Source of the DNA: Neorhodopirellula lusitana
Lineage (GTDB): Bacteria > Planctomycetota > Planctomycetia > Pirellulales > Pirellulaceae
Length of the DNA stretch: 40,352 nucleotides
Reading direction: 5' to 3'
NCBI RefSeq assembly: GCF_900182915.1
Contig: NZ_FXUG01000028.1
Coordinates: 1-40,352 of the forward strand
The notes beneath the pieces were generated by a model. It was not told where the DNA came from. It was given only the letters and a program-made list of their open reading frames with translations, and did no database searches. The translations under genes and the position numbers were made by a program. This document shows, in pieces, positions 26,328 through 36,219 of the stretch (its first letter is position 1; every line of letters starts with the position of its first letter).

Positions 26328-28613
26328 ATGCGTATCCATCTGGCACTATTTGCGTTAACAGTCTTGGCTTCGATTGGGGCGGCCGACACGGTGGTCGAGA
26401 ACAAAGACCTGCGGGTGATTGTCAGCCAAGACGACCACTCGATTTCGATCCAGCGAACTGGGGATGAGTTTGCGTTTGTTCCGAACGCTGTCTTTTCGCA
26501 AGAAGTCGAGCGGGTGACCACCAGCACCGCGCTGACCAAAGACAAGGAAACATCGCACCTCATTCACCTCGACCATGTCGGCGGATGGCAAACTCAGCTG
26601 GCCATCCACCCAAACAGCCCCTTCGTTCATATCTCTCGAACCGTCCGCAACGAAACGGACCAGCCGATCGAGGCGAACTCGCTCGACTTTCTCAATTACC
26701 AGGTCGACGTGGGCGTCGAGCCCTCCAAACTACAAGTTCTTGGCACTGGTGGACTGACGCCGGTTGCGGCTAGCCAAGGCAGTTACGCCTTCAGTGCGAT
26801 CGCCGACCCAGACACGCGACACGGCGTCGTTAGCGGATGGATGACTCACGAGCGAGGCGTCGGCGTCTTCTTTCCAGAGAACCACGCAGGCGGCGTGCAG
26901 GTGAAGGCTCAAATTGATTTCGGCCACTACCAAGTCGATCCCGGAAAGTCGCGGCCGACCGAGACCTTGTTGATTGGCTACTTCGATGACGCACGACTAG
27001 GCCTGGAGGCCTACGCTAGCTCGATCGCCAAGCACTACGACATCCAGCTCGCTGCGTCGCCCGGCGTCTATTGCACTTGGTATCACGCCGGTGCGTCAGA
27101 CGAAAATCAAATTCTGGAAAACACCGAGTTCGTCGTCAAAGAACTCAAGCCGTTCGGTTTAGGTGTGATGCAGATCGACGACAAGTGGCAGTCGATCCTA
27201 CCGAAGGACTTCAAGCACGATGGGGAAATTCAAACGACCGGCCCCATCAAAGTGTTCGTCGATACAGCGGACAACTATTCCAAGGGGATGGCTCACACGG
27301 CAAAGGAGATCACCGATCGCGGGATGGTTCCGGGAATCTGGTTCATGCCGTTCGCAGGCAATTTCCGCAATCCCTATTTCGATCCTGAGATCTTCGCGAA
27401 GAATCCCGATGGCACGCCCTTCCACGATGCCCGTTGGTCCGGAACGTGCATCGATTCAACGAACCCGAAGGCAGAAAAGTTTATCCGCGAGCGGGTCCGT
27501 CGCATTTACGATTGGGGCTATCGCTACTTCAAGATCGACGGGATGCACACCGGCGCGATCTCCTACAACACCTACATCAACAAGGCGTATGGCAACCAGG
27601 ACTTCGGCAAAAGCATTTTGCACGATCCGCACATGACGCATATCCAAGCGTATCGCAAGTGCTTGGGAATCTTGCATGAAGAAGCACCAAACACTTTCAT
27701 TCTGGGCTGCAATGTTTCCCAGAACATGCGTTCGATGGGCCCGGCGTTTGGCATGGTCGACGGGATGCGAATCGGTCCCGACAACGGTAGCGCCGCCCGC
27801 GGTTTGTGGGACCAAGTCGTGCTCGGGGCCTGGCATGGCACGAACCTGTATTTCCTCAATGGCAAGGTCTGGCACAACGATCCCGATCCGGTTTACCCCC
27901 GTGCTGACAACCCGCTGTCCCGTGCCCGATGGATGTGCTCTTGGATGGCCGTGGCCGGCAACATGCATACCTCGAGCGAGCAATACTCGACGCTGCCGGA
28001 AGACCGACTTGATATCCTTCGTCGTTGCCTACCGAGCCATCAACTGCAAGCTCGTCCCGTTGACTTGTTCGAGACCAACCAGCCTCGTATCTGGATGGTT
28101 CAGAACGACCGCATGAACGTTGTCGGTCTGTTCAACTGGAACGAAGACTCCGCCGACGAGATCGTTGATGATCTCGACAAGCTGGGTCTCGACAGCGACA
28201 AGACATATATCGGGTTCGATTTTTGGGCCAACGAGTTCATCGGCCCGATCGCCGGCGAACTCCGACGGACTCTGGCACCCGCCTCGTGTCAGGTTCTCGC
28301 GATTGCCGAGATCGCTGATCACCCCCAACTAATCAGTACCTCGCGTCACATCACGCAGGGTCTGATCGACGTTTTGGAAGAAAAGTGGGACGCTGGCCAC
28401 AAGACGCTGACGGGCAACAGCGCCGTCGTCGGCGACGATCCATACGAACTCCGTCTCGCCCTACCAGCCGACGGAACATGGAAAATCAGCAACGTGAGCA
28501 CTGACGACGCGGACGCCACAATCCGCATCCTTTCGGAAAATCAGACCAGCGCCCGGCTGGTCATCGAAACGCCCAACAGCCGAGAAATCCGCTGGTCCGT
28601 CTCCTTTCAGTAA
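26328..28613 (+). CDS. Clan GH-D glycosidase (alpha-galactosidase / GH36-like)
   Basis: A 761-residue exported glycosidase. A signal peptide (about 1-19) leads into an N-terminal beta-sandwich (to about 235). The TIM barrel runs from about 245: VYCTWYHAG, GVMQIDDKWQ and PGIWFMPFAG are followed by YFKIDGMH with probable nucleophile Asp404 and MRIGPDNGSAA with probable acid/base Asp485, the two positions used in GH27/GH36 enzymes. A C-terminal beta domain closes the chain. The family usually removes alpha-linked galactose or N-acetylgalactosamine, but the KID-GM-H form differs from the classical KWDxN, so the precise substrate is open. The start has no recognisable ribosome-binding site; an AT-rich TTTAAATAA at 26312-26320 follows the tandem repeat. 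Confidence 0.8.
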   Translation: MRIHLALFALTVLASIGAADTVVENKDLRVIVSQDDHSISIQRTGDEFAFVPNAVFSQEVERVTTSTALTKDKETSHLIHLDHVGGWQTQLAIHPNSPFVHISRTVRNETDQPIEANSLDFLNYQVDVGVEPSKLQVLGTGGLTPVAASQGSYAFSAIADPDTRHGVVSGWMTHERGVGVFFPENHAGGVQVKAQIDFGHYQVDPGKSRPTETLLIGYFDDARLGLEAYASSIAKHYDIQLAASPGVYCTWYHAGASDENQILENTEFVVKELKPFGLGVMQIDDKWQSILPKDFKHDGEIQTTGPIKVFVDTADNYSKGMAHTAKEITDRGMVPGIWFMPFAGNFRNPYFDPEIFAKNPDGTPFHDARWSGTCIDSTNPKAEKFIRERVRRIYDWGYRYFKIDGMHTGAISYNTYINKAYGNQDFGKSILHDPHMTHIQAYRKCLGILHEEAPNTFILGCNVSQNMRSMGPAFGMVDGMRIGPDNGSAARGLWDQVVLGAWHGTNLYFLNGKVWHNDPDPVYPRADNPLSRARWMCSWMAVAGNMHTSSEQYSTLPEDRLDILRRCLPSHQLQARPVDLFETNQPRIWMVQNDRMNVVGLFNWNEDSADEIVDDLDKLGLDSDKTYIGFDFWANEFIGPIAGELRRTLAPASCQVLAIAEIADHPQLISTSRHITQGLIDVLEEKWDAGHKTLTGNSAVVGDDPYELRLALPADGTWKISNVSTDDADATIRILSENQTSARLVIETPNSREIRWSVSFQ

Positions 28614-28726
28614 GAGGCAACCAAGAAAGAAGAACCGAATAGGTCGGTGCAGGTCGCGGTAACCAATGGCCGATCGCCCCGAATCGGAAAGATTGTAAAA
28701 CGTGCAGGGGAACAATCACCCCATTT

Positions 28727-28753
28727 CGCGACCTCGTCACGAGCGAGGTCGCG
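28727..28753. terminator. Hairpin between convergent genes
   Basis: Arms 28727-28736 and 28744-28753 (CGCGACCTCG / CGAGGTCGCG) are perfect with a 7-base loop. It lies between the 3' end of the glycosidase and the 3' end of the convergent lipoprotein gene, the expected place for a bidirectional terminator, though there is no T-tract. Confidence 0.6.
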
Positions 28754-28903
28754 TTGGCGTCTCCGGGCGACTCGCAGCTTCTGTTTCAATCCGTTGCTCG
28801 GATCGCTAGCTCCCCGTGCCGGGGATTGCTTCGTTGCTTTTCCGGATTGCAGTTTGTTGTGAGACCGAAGTCCTTGCTAACGCTGGACAACCAGCGAACA
28901 CCA

Positions 28904-29413
28904 CTACCGCTGTTTCTCGCGTTCCTCTTGTCGGGCGGGGAAGTCCAGCACAACCAGTTCCTGTTTCGCTTCGTCCCAAGCGTATTCCTGATAGTAGGGC
29001 AGCATCGGCAAACGGATTCCGTCCATCCCACCGGGTTCGATGATCTCGTCCATGAACACTTCATACGTCAATGGCACGGGACGCTTGATGCTGCTGGCCT
29101 CACGCAATTGCATCTTTTTGGTGATCCCGAAACCACCGATTTTCGCGGCGGACGTCCGGTAGGCCTCGGCACTGGCCAACAGCGGATTGTTTGATTCAAC
29201 GGAAGTGCTCGCCAGCACAGCACCATCGGCGATCGCGTCTTCATACTTCAAGACATTCTGAGTCGTCTTGCCAACGGTTTCCCTGGGAGTTGCCTCCTCG
29301 GCAGTAACGCCGGGCGTTGTCGAGGCTGAATTGTCGGTCGGGCTCGACGGGAAGCAGCCCGTCGAGGCAACACAAAGGAGCACTGCTGTGGTCTTGATAG
29401 CGTGGTTCATCAA
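28904..29413 (-). CDS. Lipoprotein of unknown function
   Basis: A 169-residue protein with a signal ending in a lipobox (ASTGC, Cys at about residue 20) and a low-complexity Ser/Thr/Ala stretch after it (about 22-50). The mature part has no domain I recognise. A run PLTYEVFMDEIIEPGGMDGIRLPMLPYYQEYAWDEAKQELVVLDF near the C-terminus looks like an ordered, conserved region. It is larger than the three DUF1559-linked lipoproteins and not next to a DUF1559 gene. It converges on the glycosidase at 28613. Function unknown. Confidence 0.75.
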   Translation of the reverse strand: MMNHAIKTTAVLLCVASTGCFPSSPTDNSASTTPGVTAEEATPRETVGKTTQNVLKYEDAIADGAVLASTSVESNNPLLASAEAYRTSAAKIGGFGITKKMQLREASSIKRPVPLTYEVFMDEIIEPGGMDGIRLPMLPYYQEYAWDEAKQELVVLDFPARQEEREKQR

Positions 29414-30786
29414 TCTTTACCTGGGCCAAAAATGACGTGAAGCCGGAATTCCTCCTAGGATACCGTAACTCCGCCTCGTTCGAGCGGCATTGGCGAAAGT
29501 GCCGCAATTCTTTTTGGAACTCGATCAAGCGGAGAAGTTTGCGAACACCAATCGTCGCTGATTGACGCAATTTGAGAGACAAGAAACGGAGTACCTGTCA
29601 TCGCCATTCAGCCTTCCTAACGCACCCGACTCTAGGATACCGCGACCGGAAACTACCGTGTGGATCGAGTGAAAAGTCCTCGTGCGGAACAATCTTCAAC
29701 AAGCTGAACTTTGCCAATCGTTAAGCCAGACGTCTGCTTTGCAAAAGCACAACGAGTGCCCTCCATCTTTCAGTAAAATTTTCGCGCGCTGACCCCGAGC
29801 GATTGAGACAATCGCTCTACCACGGGCATCGTTAAATGCCATCGATCCAAGTCATACTCCCGCACAACAACTGGTTGACTCCTGGCCGTTCAACCGACAT
29901 TCAAACTATCAATGGAAAACACAAAGATCCTGCACACGTAACCTTGATTAATTGCGGAAAGGTGTTGGACTACTTCAATCCTACTTCCTACCAATGGGTA
30001 TCCATGTTTAAAGGGGAAGGACGAATCGCATGCCCCTCGGTTGATGCGATTCATGCGATGCTGGGTTCTGCTTGGAACGTCATGACTGCAAGGCAGCGCA
30101 CCGGGCGAGAACTGCTTGATGGCCGAGCTCGGATAGGTGCAGTCGTTCGATGAATTTGCCACCCATTCCCTGGACTGCATTGAGTCTTGAAATAAGCAAA
30201 CGCCGATCAAACGTCCCCAAATTTCAGCCGTCTTTCACACCGCCGATCAAGCTAACCGGAGTATCTCCGCGTGAACGAAGTTCCTTGCGATCAGCCCCCC
30301 CTCGCTGCTTTGTCTTGCCCCCTTTCATTGCTTGCAAAGATGTCCATTTTCAACAGTCCAGTGAGCAAGAATTAAAGACGCAGTCTACCCAAAGATGATT
30401 CATCAAAACTTCATATATCACGGCGTGTCCGTCAGACTCGTTAAAGACTTAAGATTCTGTACTTCGTCGTCCAAATCGTTGGCTCAACTAACCGACCACA
30501 ACGGACTTTAAGCGACTGCCACTGACGAGTTATCTTGCCTGACACTACACTGCCGCCGTCCGCTCTTCATTCCGAAACAGCTGAGTCAACTTTTTCAAAG
30601 AAAAGATTGATTTCATTGTCCAGAGCTTTCAGGTCGCGCATGTAGACGAGTGCAGTAGGTCTTCTAGTCCGACTCCTTTGGTAAGCGAGACGGCACCTAC
30701 TGCTTGGCGAGTTTATCTCGATAGTCGAATCGGGCTTGATGCTTGCCAAGCAACCTTGTGTTTTCAATGAATAAAAGAGGTAGATC
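29414..30786. other. Large gene-poor region upstream of module 2
   Basis: About 1.4 kb with no gene I can support. The frame 29836-30153 (105 codons) has no signal peptide, family motif or ribosome-binding site. A palindromic repeat lies at 29800-29818. The last 200 bases should hold the promoter of the DUF1559 gene; AAAAGAGG at 30773-30780 is its ribosome-binding site. Confidence 0.5.
29800..29818. repeat. Palindromic repeat, copy 1 (AGCGATTG / CAATCGCT)
   Basis: A perfect 8-bp stem with loop AGA, followed by CTCTACCA and, 60 bp later, by GCACAACAACTGG. The same three elements in the same order occur at 39895-39954. Confidence 0.6.
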
Positions 30787-32007
30787 GTGTTAAAGAATTC
30801 TCGACATAGTCATGGATTCACTCTCGTAGAACTACTCGTGGTGATTGCGATCATCGGAGTTTTGGTAGGCTTGCTTCTTCCTGCTGTTCAGGCAGCTCGC
30901 GAAGCGGCTCGCCGTATGAGTTGCGGGAACAACTTCAAACAAATTGGACTCGCGCTCCATAACTATCACTCGGCATACAACCAACTTCCCGTGCAACGTG
31001 GCGGCACCGATGGTGGCGGCTACCTAGGTGGTCACTACGCGAGTTCCGTCATCGACAATCGGCTTCAACTTAGTTTCTTGGTTGCCCTTACTCCTTTCAT
31101 CGAGCAAACAGCGATTTGGGAGCACATCAGCAACGGCGATCCAACACTTCCGGTTGCGCCGAACTTCTACCCACCCATGGGACCCACTCCGAATCAAGCA
31201 ACGTTTGTTCCTTGGGTGACTCAGATTCCTGGATTCCGTTGTCCCAGCGATCCGGGAACGGGTCTGCCAGCGAACGGGAGAACGAACTATGCCGCCTGCA
31301 TGGGCGACGCTATTGAGAAGATCAATTCAGGCGCCTACGACTGGAACCTGACACCACCCGACAGTTCGCGGACCGAAAGACTACGCGCGTCTCAGCGGGG
31401 GATGTTTGTCCCGATGGAGAAAACCCAATTTCGTGACGTTCTCGACGGACTTTCCAACACGCTAATGTGTGGTGAGATCCCGACGGACCTGGGGGACAAC
31501 GATGTTCGTACGCAACCTCACATTGGCAAAAAGCCATGGGCCGCAGTCATGAATAATCCAAGCTACTGCGACCAGTTCCGCGATCCTGAACGCCCTCAGT
31601 TCTGGGATTCCAACATCAGCAGTGATCTACAAAACGCCTCCGCTGCCGACCGGGCACGTGGTTTCCAATGGGCGTCGGGCTTCTTGCTGCATACTGGTTT
31701 TCAAGCGATCCTACCTCCCAACGGCGAGATCTGCGTTGACAACAACCAAAATCCCAACTCCCTTAAGTCTGTGCAAATGGAAGCCTTGGCTTCGGCTGGC
31801 AGTCGACACCAAGGCGGAGCCCATGTGTTGATGGGGGATGGAGCAGTGAAGTTCATCACCGACTCCATTGACGCCGGCGACCAATCGGCCAAGACCGTTC
31901 GTGCCATCAATGCATCCCCCTCCAACGCGGGTGCCAAAAGTCCATTCGGATTATGGGGAGCACTCGGGACTCGTGCGTCCAGAGAAGTCATCGACTCCGA
32001 CTTCTAG
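30787..32007 (+). CDS. DUF1559 domain protein with pilin-like leader (module 2)
   Basis: A 406-residue DUF1559 protein. It starts with GTG, supported by AAAAGAGG seven bases upstream. Residues 10-30 are the prepilin-type [20 protein letters not shown], then [14 protein letters not shown] and [22 protein letters not shown]. The middle holds [23 protein letters not shown], and [22 protein letters not shown] follows. [21 protein letters not shown] and the ending [16 protein letters not shown] match the other two copies. It is closest in layout to the module 1 protein, again followed by a tiny lipoprotein, an ECF sigma factor and a FecR protein. Its role is unknown; surface localisation is inferred. 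Confidence 0.94.
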   Translation: MLKNSRHSHGFTLVELLVVIAIIGVLVGLLLPAVQAAREAARRMSCGNNFKQIGLALHNYHSAYNQLPVQRGGTDGGGYLGGHYASSVIDNRLQLSFLVALTPFIEQTAIWEHISNGDPTLPVAPNFYPPMGPTPNQATFVPWVTQIPGFRCPSDPGTGLPANGRTNYAACMGDAIEKINSGAYDWNLTPPDSSRTERLRASQRGMFVPMEKTQFRDVLDGLSNTLMCGEIPTDLGDNDVRTQPHIGKKPWAAVMNNPSYCDQFRDPERPQFWDSNISSDLQNASAADRARGFQWASGFLLHTGFQAILPPNGEICVDNNQNPNSLKSVQMEALASAGSRHQGGAHVLMGDGAVKFITDSIDAGDQSAKTVRAINASPSNAGAKSPFGLWGALGTRASREVIDSDF

Positions 32008-32266
32008 TCCTGCGAGCTGCCTCGTCAGGTTGTCCGGCTGGGTTCCCCAACCAGGTTCCCACATCAGGTTGCCTCGTAGGTTTCAACCAAACATTCACGC
32101 TGGATGTCTGCTCGGATATCTAGCGTGACCGCGCTCGCAAGGACTGCTGAAGATGTACCAAACCATAGTGCAAAGCAAACGAGCGACATCGGTTCATACG
32201 ACCATCTCCACTCACTTCATTTCCGCGTTGAGCGAAATCCCCAACGCACCGATCACTAGGACTCCC

Positions 32267-32464
32267 ATGTTTAGGTTCACACTTAGCAGCATTTTTGCTT
32301 GCACACTTTTCATCACTGCGATTGGTTGCAGTGGTAGTTCAGAGCCCGAGGTCATCGTCGACCTGCAAACAGCCGCCAACATTCAGGCTGAGCGAGATGC
32401 TCGTGACAAAATGGCGGCTGAACAAGCAGCAAACGAAATGAAGTCAGCACCCAGACCACGATGA
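32267..32464 (+). CDS. Small lipoprotein (module 2)
   Basis: A 65-residue protein. The ATG at 32267 is chosen over a longer in-frame start (32153) because it puts the hydrophobic signal (FTLSSIFACTLFITA) at the N-terminus and a lipobox (AIGC, Cys about 21) in the right place. The mature part is a charged, Ala/Glu-rich helix-like stretch. Its stop codon overlaps the start of the ECF sigma factor (ATGA), so translation is probably coupled. It is the positional counterpart of the lipoproteins at 3058 and 15184. Confidence 0.82.
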   Translation: MFRFTLSSIFACTLFITAIGCSGSSEPEVIVDLQTAANIQAERDARDKMAAEQAANEMKSAPRPR

Positions 32465-33048
32465 TGGATCGAAGTGAAATCCTCAGTATTCTGATGCAAG
32501 AACGAACCAAGCAGGTCGCGCTTGCTTGGTCGATTTTGCGGCAGTCTCAACTAGCCGAAGATGCCTACCAGGACATGCTGGTGAAGGTCTTCGAAAACGA
32601 GAGCGTTTTCGAAGGCCCGCGTCACCTTCGTGACTGGTCATGGAAAGTCCTACGTCGTCGTTGCTATGAATTCATCCGCCGAAAAAACTACCGCCCATCG
32701 CTGTTAGTTGAGTCGATTTTGGATTTGGTGGACGCGGAACTCGAGTGCCGCGACGCCGAGGAAATTAACCAGCGTGTCGACGCACTTCACCAATGCCTCG
32801 CAAACCTAACGGTTCATTGCCGGGACGTCGTTCGGCTTCGGTTTTCGGAAGGACTGAGCGGCATCGAAGTAGCGGAAAAGCTGGGGCGCACCCCCGACAC
32901 GGTTTATAAAACGTTGCACCGAATTTACAGCACACTGGGCGAATGTGTTCAAGATCGTTTAGGTGCGTGGAACGCGGAGACATCACACTATGAAAGAAGA
33001 AGAATTTCAAAGACTGACAACACGCTACCTCGAAGGTGCACTCAATGA
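32461..33048 (+). CDS. ECF-type RNA polymerase sigma factor (module 2)
   Basis: A 195-residue ECF sigma factor. Region 2 at about 15-80 includes LAEDAYQDMLVKVFEN and LRDWSWKVLRRRCYEFIRRK. Region 4 at about 118-165 includes CRDVVRLRFSEGLSGIEVAEKLGRTPDTVYKTLHRIYSTL, the helix-turn-helix for -35 recognition. It overlaps the lipoprotein stop at its start, and its own last 59 bases overlap the start of the FecR gene, a strong sign of translational coupling of sigma and anti-sigma. Sequence similarity to the module 1 sigma factor is moderate, so the pair may be an old duplication with separated promoter specificity. Confidence 0.92.
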   Translation: MMDRSEILSILMQERTKQVALAWSILRQSQLAEDAYQDMLVKVFENESVFEGPRHLRDWSWKVLRRRCYEFIRRKNYRPSLLVESILDLVDAELECRDAEEINQRVDALHQCLANLTVHCRDVVRLRFSEGLSGIEVAEKLGRTPDTVYKTLHRIYSTLGECVQDRLGAWNAETSHYERRRISKTDNTLPRRCTQ

Positions 33049-34411
33049 GAACGAACTCGAGATGCTCGGCTATGAACTGAGCGGTTGCCAGGAACGAGTG
33101 AAGGAATTCAATGACATTCGCTTGTTGGCAGGTTTGATCCACGAACACGGTCAGAATGCTCCTAATCCAGAGTTTCGCTTAAAATCCGCTGCAGCGATTG
33201 CTTCACCTGGATGGGTGAAATCAAGGTGGATATTTCTCGCTGCCCAAGCCAGCTTGGCGGCGTCGATCCTGCTGGCGATCGTGTTCCTGCCTCGTTTTTT
33301 CGCGCCGACACCGGTCGCGAAGTTGATTTCAGGCGAGAACGCTTCCTGGGAAAGTGCTTTACCCACCACCAAGGGCTCCGACCTCGCCGCAGGTCTTTTG
33401 GATTTAAAGACTGGAATGGCGACCGTCCAATTCCGATCCGGTGTTGACGTTTCGATCCAAGGGCCGGCCCGGCTGGAACTGATAACACCCATGCGGGGCA
33501 GAATCTTGTCCGGCAGGGCGAGAATCGACGTTCCCGAGTCGGCCATCGGGTTCATCATGGAAACCCCGAATGGCTACGCGGTTGACCACGGTACCGAGTT
33601 CTCGGTGAGCGTTGACCCGTCCAACGACAGCTCCAGTTTCAAAGTCCTTGACGGTGAAATTTCTGTCTACGTGTCGTCCACCGGCGAAAACGCGCGTTTG
33701 CGCGGGGTTGGCAAGGCGATCACGGTTGAGTCCAACGCGCTCGTTACAGGAAAATCGATAGAGCCGGAACTCGGGCCTGAACCAGGTCCCCGAACGCTGA
33801 TTGTGGGCACGGGCGGTCGTGAAGGCACCGCGATCCGCAACGATAAACGCGAGTTCATCCAGCCCAAATTCCTAACCGTCAATCGGCTGCTGAAGAAACA
33901 ATGGGATCGACAATCTTTCTTTGCCTTCGATCTCTCCAACGTCAATTTTGATGAGGTCGATTCCGTTCTACTTCGCCTCAACCTTGTTCCATTTCCTTAC
34001 GGTTTATTCAGTAGCCTACCGGAATTCAATCAATATGCGGTCTACGGGATAACGAATCCAGAAAAGGCTGACTGGGATGTCGAATGCCGTTGGCAAGACT
34101 CTCCCCGCCCCGAAGATGGTGTCATCCTCGGAACGTTTGACGTGCCGCGAAGCCAACAACATGGAAGTTTTGTAATCAGCAACAAGAGGTTGCTCCAGTT
34201 CCTGATGGACCGGGAAGCGACCGAAGTGACTTTCGTCATCCAACGACAAAACCTCCCGCTCAAGACCAACGACGTTCCCTGCCATGCCTTCGCGGGCGTC
34301 CCGCATCCGGAAGCCAGCGAGCCGAAACTCGAGTTCACCTTGAAGCATACGCTATCGAAGGTAGATCGCAACGCTCATGGGCTCGTCACTGCGAGCCATC
34401 AAGTTGACTGA
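32990..34411 (+). CDS. FecR-type transmembrane anti-sigma with DNRLRE-like domain
   Basis: A 473-residue membrane protein; the ATG at 32990 is preferred because it begins with the anti-sigma-like helical segment (YLEGALNENELEMLGYEL). A transmembrane helix is at about 80-100. The FecR domain is at about 120-230, with DHGTEFSV (199-206) and LDGEISVYV (220-228). The C-terminal part (about 262-455) has VDSVLLRLNLVP.P and W.DSPRPEDGVILGTF strands of the beta-sandwich type seen in DNRLRE-like domains, unlike the LamG domain of the module 1 protein. Presumably it senses a ligand outside the membrane and controls the overlapping sigma factor. The sulfatase operon follows 60 bp downstream, so those genes may be its regulon. 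Confidence 0.85.
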   Translation: MKEEEFQRLTTRYLEGALNENELEMLGYELSGCQERVKEFNDIRLLAGLIHEHGQNAPNPEFRLKSAAAIASPGWVKSRWIFLAAQASLAASILLAIVFLPRFFAPTPVAKLISGENASWESALPTTKGSDLAAGLLDLKTGMATVQFRSGVDVSIQGPARLELITPMRGRILSGRARIDVPESAIGFIMETPNGYAVDHGTEFSVSVDPSNDSSSFKVLDGEISVYVSSTGENARLRGVGKAITVESNALVTGKSIEPELGPEPGPRTLIVGTGGREGTAIRNDKREFIQPKFLTVNRLLKKQWDRQSFFAFDLSNVNFDEVDSVLLRLNLVPFPYGLFSSLPEFNQYAVYGITNPEKADWDVECRWQDSPRPEDGVILGTFDVPRSQQHGSFVISNKRLLQFLMDREATEVTFVIQRQNLPLKTNDVPCHAFAGVPHPEASEPKLEFTLKHTLSKVDRNAHGLVTASHQVD

Positions 34412-34470
34412 TCCGAACAACAGTGTCGTTATCACAAACCAATCCGGCCCATTCGCGGAACCTTACCTAA

Positions 34471-34758
34471 GTGATTTCTAAACACACCATCGCGATGTTG
34501 CTGGCAATGTGCTGGTTATCCACTTCCATCGCTGACGCCCAACAAGACCGCCCGAATATTTCAATAATCTGCGTCGATGATATGAATGACTGGTGCGGGT
34601 TTCGGGGCGGTCACCCTGATGCCAAGACACCGCACATGGATCGGCTGGCTGCGAAAGGGAATACATTCACCAACACCCATTGCACCGCGCCAGGATGCTT
34701 CCCCTGTCGCGACGCGTTACTCTGGGGTGTCGCGAAGAGATCAAAGGGTGCGGCTTAG
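34471..34758 (+). pseudogene. Truncated sulfatase (N-terminal fragment)
   Basis: Only 95 residues remain of a sulfatase that should have about 480. A signal peptide (about 1-23) is followed by NISIICVDDMNDWCGF with the metal Asp pair, TPHMDRLAAKGNTFTNTHC and TAPGCFPCRDALLWGV. The motif keeps C-x-P-x-R (Cys76 to Arg80) but with Phe and Cys where relatives usually have small residues. The frame then ends within about ten residues, just after the catalytic motif, and the next gene starts 68 bp later, so the rest of the gene is deleted. It starts with GTG. Not expected to be active. Confidence 0.8.
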
Positions 34759-34826
34759 AGTGGTGATCCTTGCTGCATTGCGGTTTTAAACAATAGACGA
34801 AAAACATTTCCTAAGGTGACGAGAAT

Positions 34827-36188
34827 ATGGTGCGACTCATTTTGTGCTTCAGCTTGGCTTTCTTGAGCTGCGATATTGTGAGAGCGGAGAAGCCGCCAAA
34901 TATTGTGTTTGTGCTGGCCGATGATCTGGCCCAAGGGGACCTGGGATCCTACGGCCAAAAACTCATCCAGACACCGAACCTCGACCGGATGGCAGCCGAA
35001 GGGACACGCTACACACAGGCCTATGCCGGTTCCAGCGTATGTGCCCCTTCGAGGTCCTCCTTGATGACAGGCCTACACATGGGGCATTGCCCCGTCCGCG
35101 GTAATTATCCGTTAAAGACGGGCTCCCGGTTTGGGGCCGGCCAACTTCCTCTGCCAGCTTCGACGCTGACCGTAGCTCAGTTGTTGAAGTCATCCGGCTA
35201 CGCGACGGCTTGTATGGGGAAGTGGGGCATGGGCCAGTTCGACACGACCGGCAGCCCGCACAAAAAAGGCTTCGACCATTTCTTTGGCTACAACGGTCAG
35301 GCTCACGCACACAGCTATTTCCCCACTTACCTGCATGACGACGAGTCGCGTATCGAACTACCGGAAAACAAGAACGATGCAAAGCAAGTTTACGCCGACA
35401 AGCTGATTCAAAACAACATGTTGCAGTGGGTTGGCGAGCAAGGCTCCAAGCCTTTCTTTCTGTTCTATGCCACCACCCTGCCGCATGGAAAATACGAGAT
35501 CGATGACCTTGGTATCTACGCGAAGTACAAAGAATGGTCACCCAAAGAACGTGCCTACGCGGCAATGGTCACGCGGCTTGATTCCGACATGGGGCAATTG
35601 TTCGGCTTGTTGAAACAGATGGGAATCGACCAAGACACGCTGGTGCTCTTTGTCGGCGACAATGGTTCCTCGTTCTCACCCACTTCGGAGATCGGAAAGC
35701 GATTTGATCAATCGATGGGCGGCACCTTGCGCGGCTTCAAACGCAGCATGTACGAAGGTGGTTTGCGTCAACCAGCGATCGCGCGTTGGCCAGGTAAGGT
35801 GCCTGCCGGGCGAGTGAGCGATGAGCCTTGGGCATTTTGGGATTTCCTTCCCACTGCCGCGGAACTTGCCAATGTAACCTTGCCTTCGGACACCACCTTT
35901 GATGGTCTCTCGTTGGTTTCCTTTTTAAAGGGCGGTCCAGCGCCGACACGCGACTATTTCTACTGGGAACTCCATGAACGAGAGCCCAAACAAGCGATTC
36001 GCTTCGGGGATTGGAAAGCCGTACGGAACCGCATTGGCAGCCCACTGGAACTCTACAATTTGGAATCCGATGCGTCGGAAAGTCATGACGTTGCCGATCA
36101 AAACCCAGAGCTAATTGCCAAAGCGGCAAAACTGATGAATGAAGCAAGGGTCGAGAACGAGCACTTCCCTTGGAGGCCCAAAAATTGA
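34827..36188 (+). CDS. Secreted sulfatase (module 2 operon)
   Basis: A 453-residue type I sulfatase. A signal peptide is at about 1-20 (RAEKP follows). [19 protein letters not shown] holds the metal Asp pair at 32-33. The catalytic motif [11 protein letters not shown] begins at Cys72, with the serine form of the third position, and GKWGMGQFD replaces the usual [15 protein letters not shown] supplies the distal metal site. CAPSR and the GHCPVRGN stretch suggest an arylsulfatase A-like subgroup. A good ribosome-binding site (AAGGTGACG) precedes the start. It is codirectional with the FecR gene and 31 bp from the next gene, consistent with one operon. Confidence 0.93.
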   Translation: MVRLILCFSLAFLSCDIVRAEKPPNIVFVLADDLAQGDLGSYGQKLIQTPNLDRMAAEGTRYTQAYAGSSVCAPSRSSLMTGLHMGHCPVRGNYPLKTGSRFGAGQLPLPASTLTVAQLLKSSGYATACMGKWGMGQFDTTGSPHKKGFDHFFGYNGQAHAHSYFPTYLHDDESRIELPENKNDAKQVYADKLIQNNMLQWVGEQGSKPFFLFYATTLPHGKYEIDDLGIYAKYKEWSPKERAYAAMVTRLDSDMGQLFGLLKQMGIDQDTLVLFVGDNGSSFSPTSEIGKRFDQSMGGTLRGFKRSMYEGGLRQPAIARWPGKVPAGRVSDEPWAFWDFLPTAAELANVTLPSDTTFDGLSLVSFLKGGPAPTRDYFYWELHEREPKQAIRFGDWKAVRNRIGSPLELYNLESDASESHDVADQNPELIAKAAKLMNEARVENEHFPWRPKN

Positions 36189-36219
36189 CTTGTAAATCGG
36201 ATATTTCAGGTGTCTTGTC

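Noticed and set aside
26087..26563. Frames giving GKVGRWEG or PTFPPSHL peptide repeats
   Set aside because: They are translations of the 8-bp DNA array in different frames, and one overlaps the real glycosidase gene antisense.
29836..30153. 105-codon plus-strand frame in the large intergenic region
   Set aside because: No ribosome-binding site, no recognisable domain, and its start lies within the degenerate repeat region near 29800-29884.
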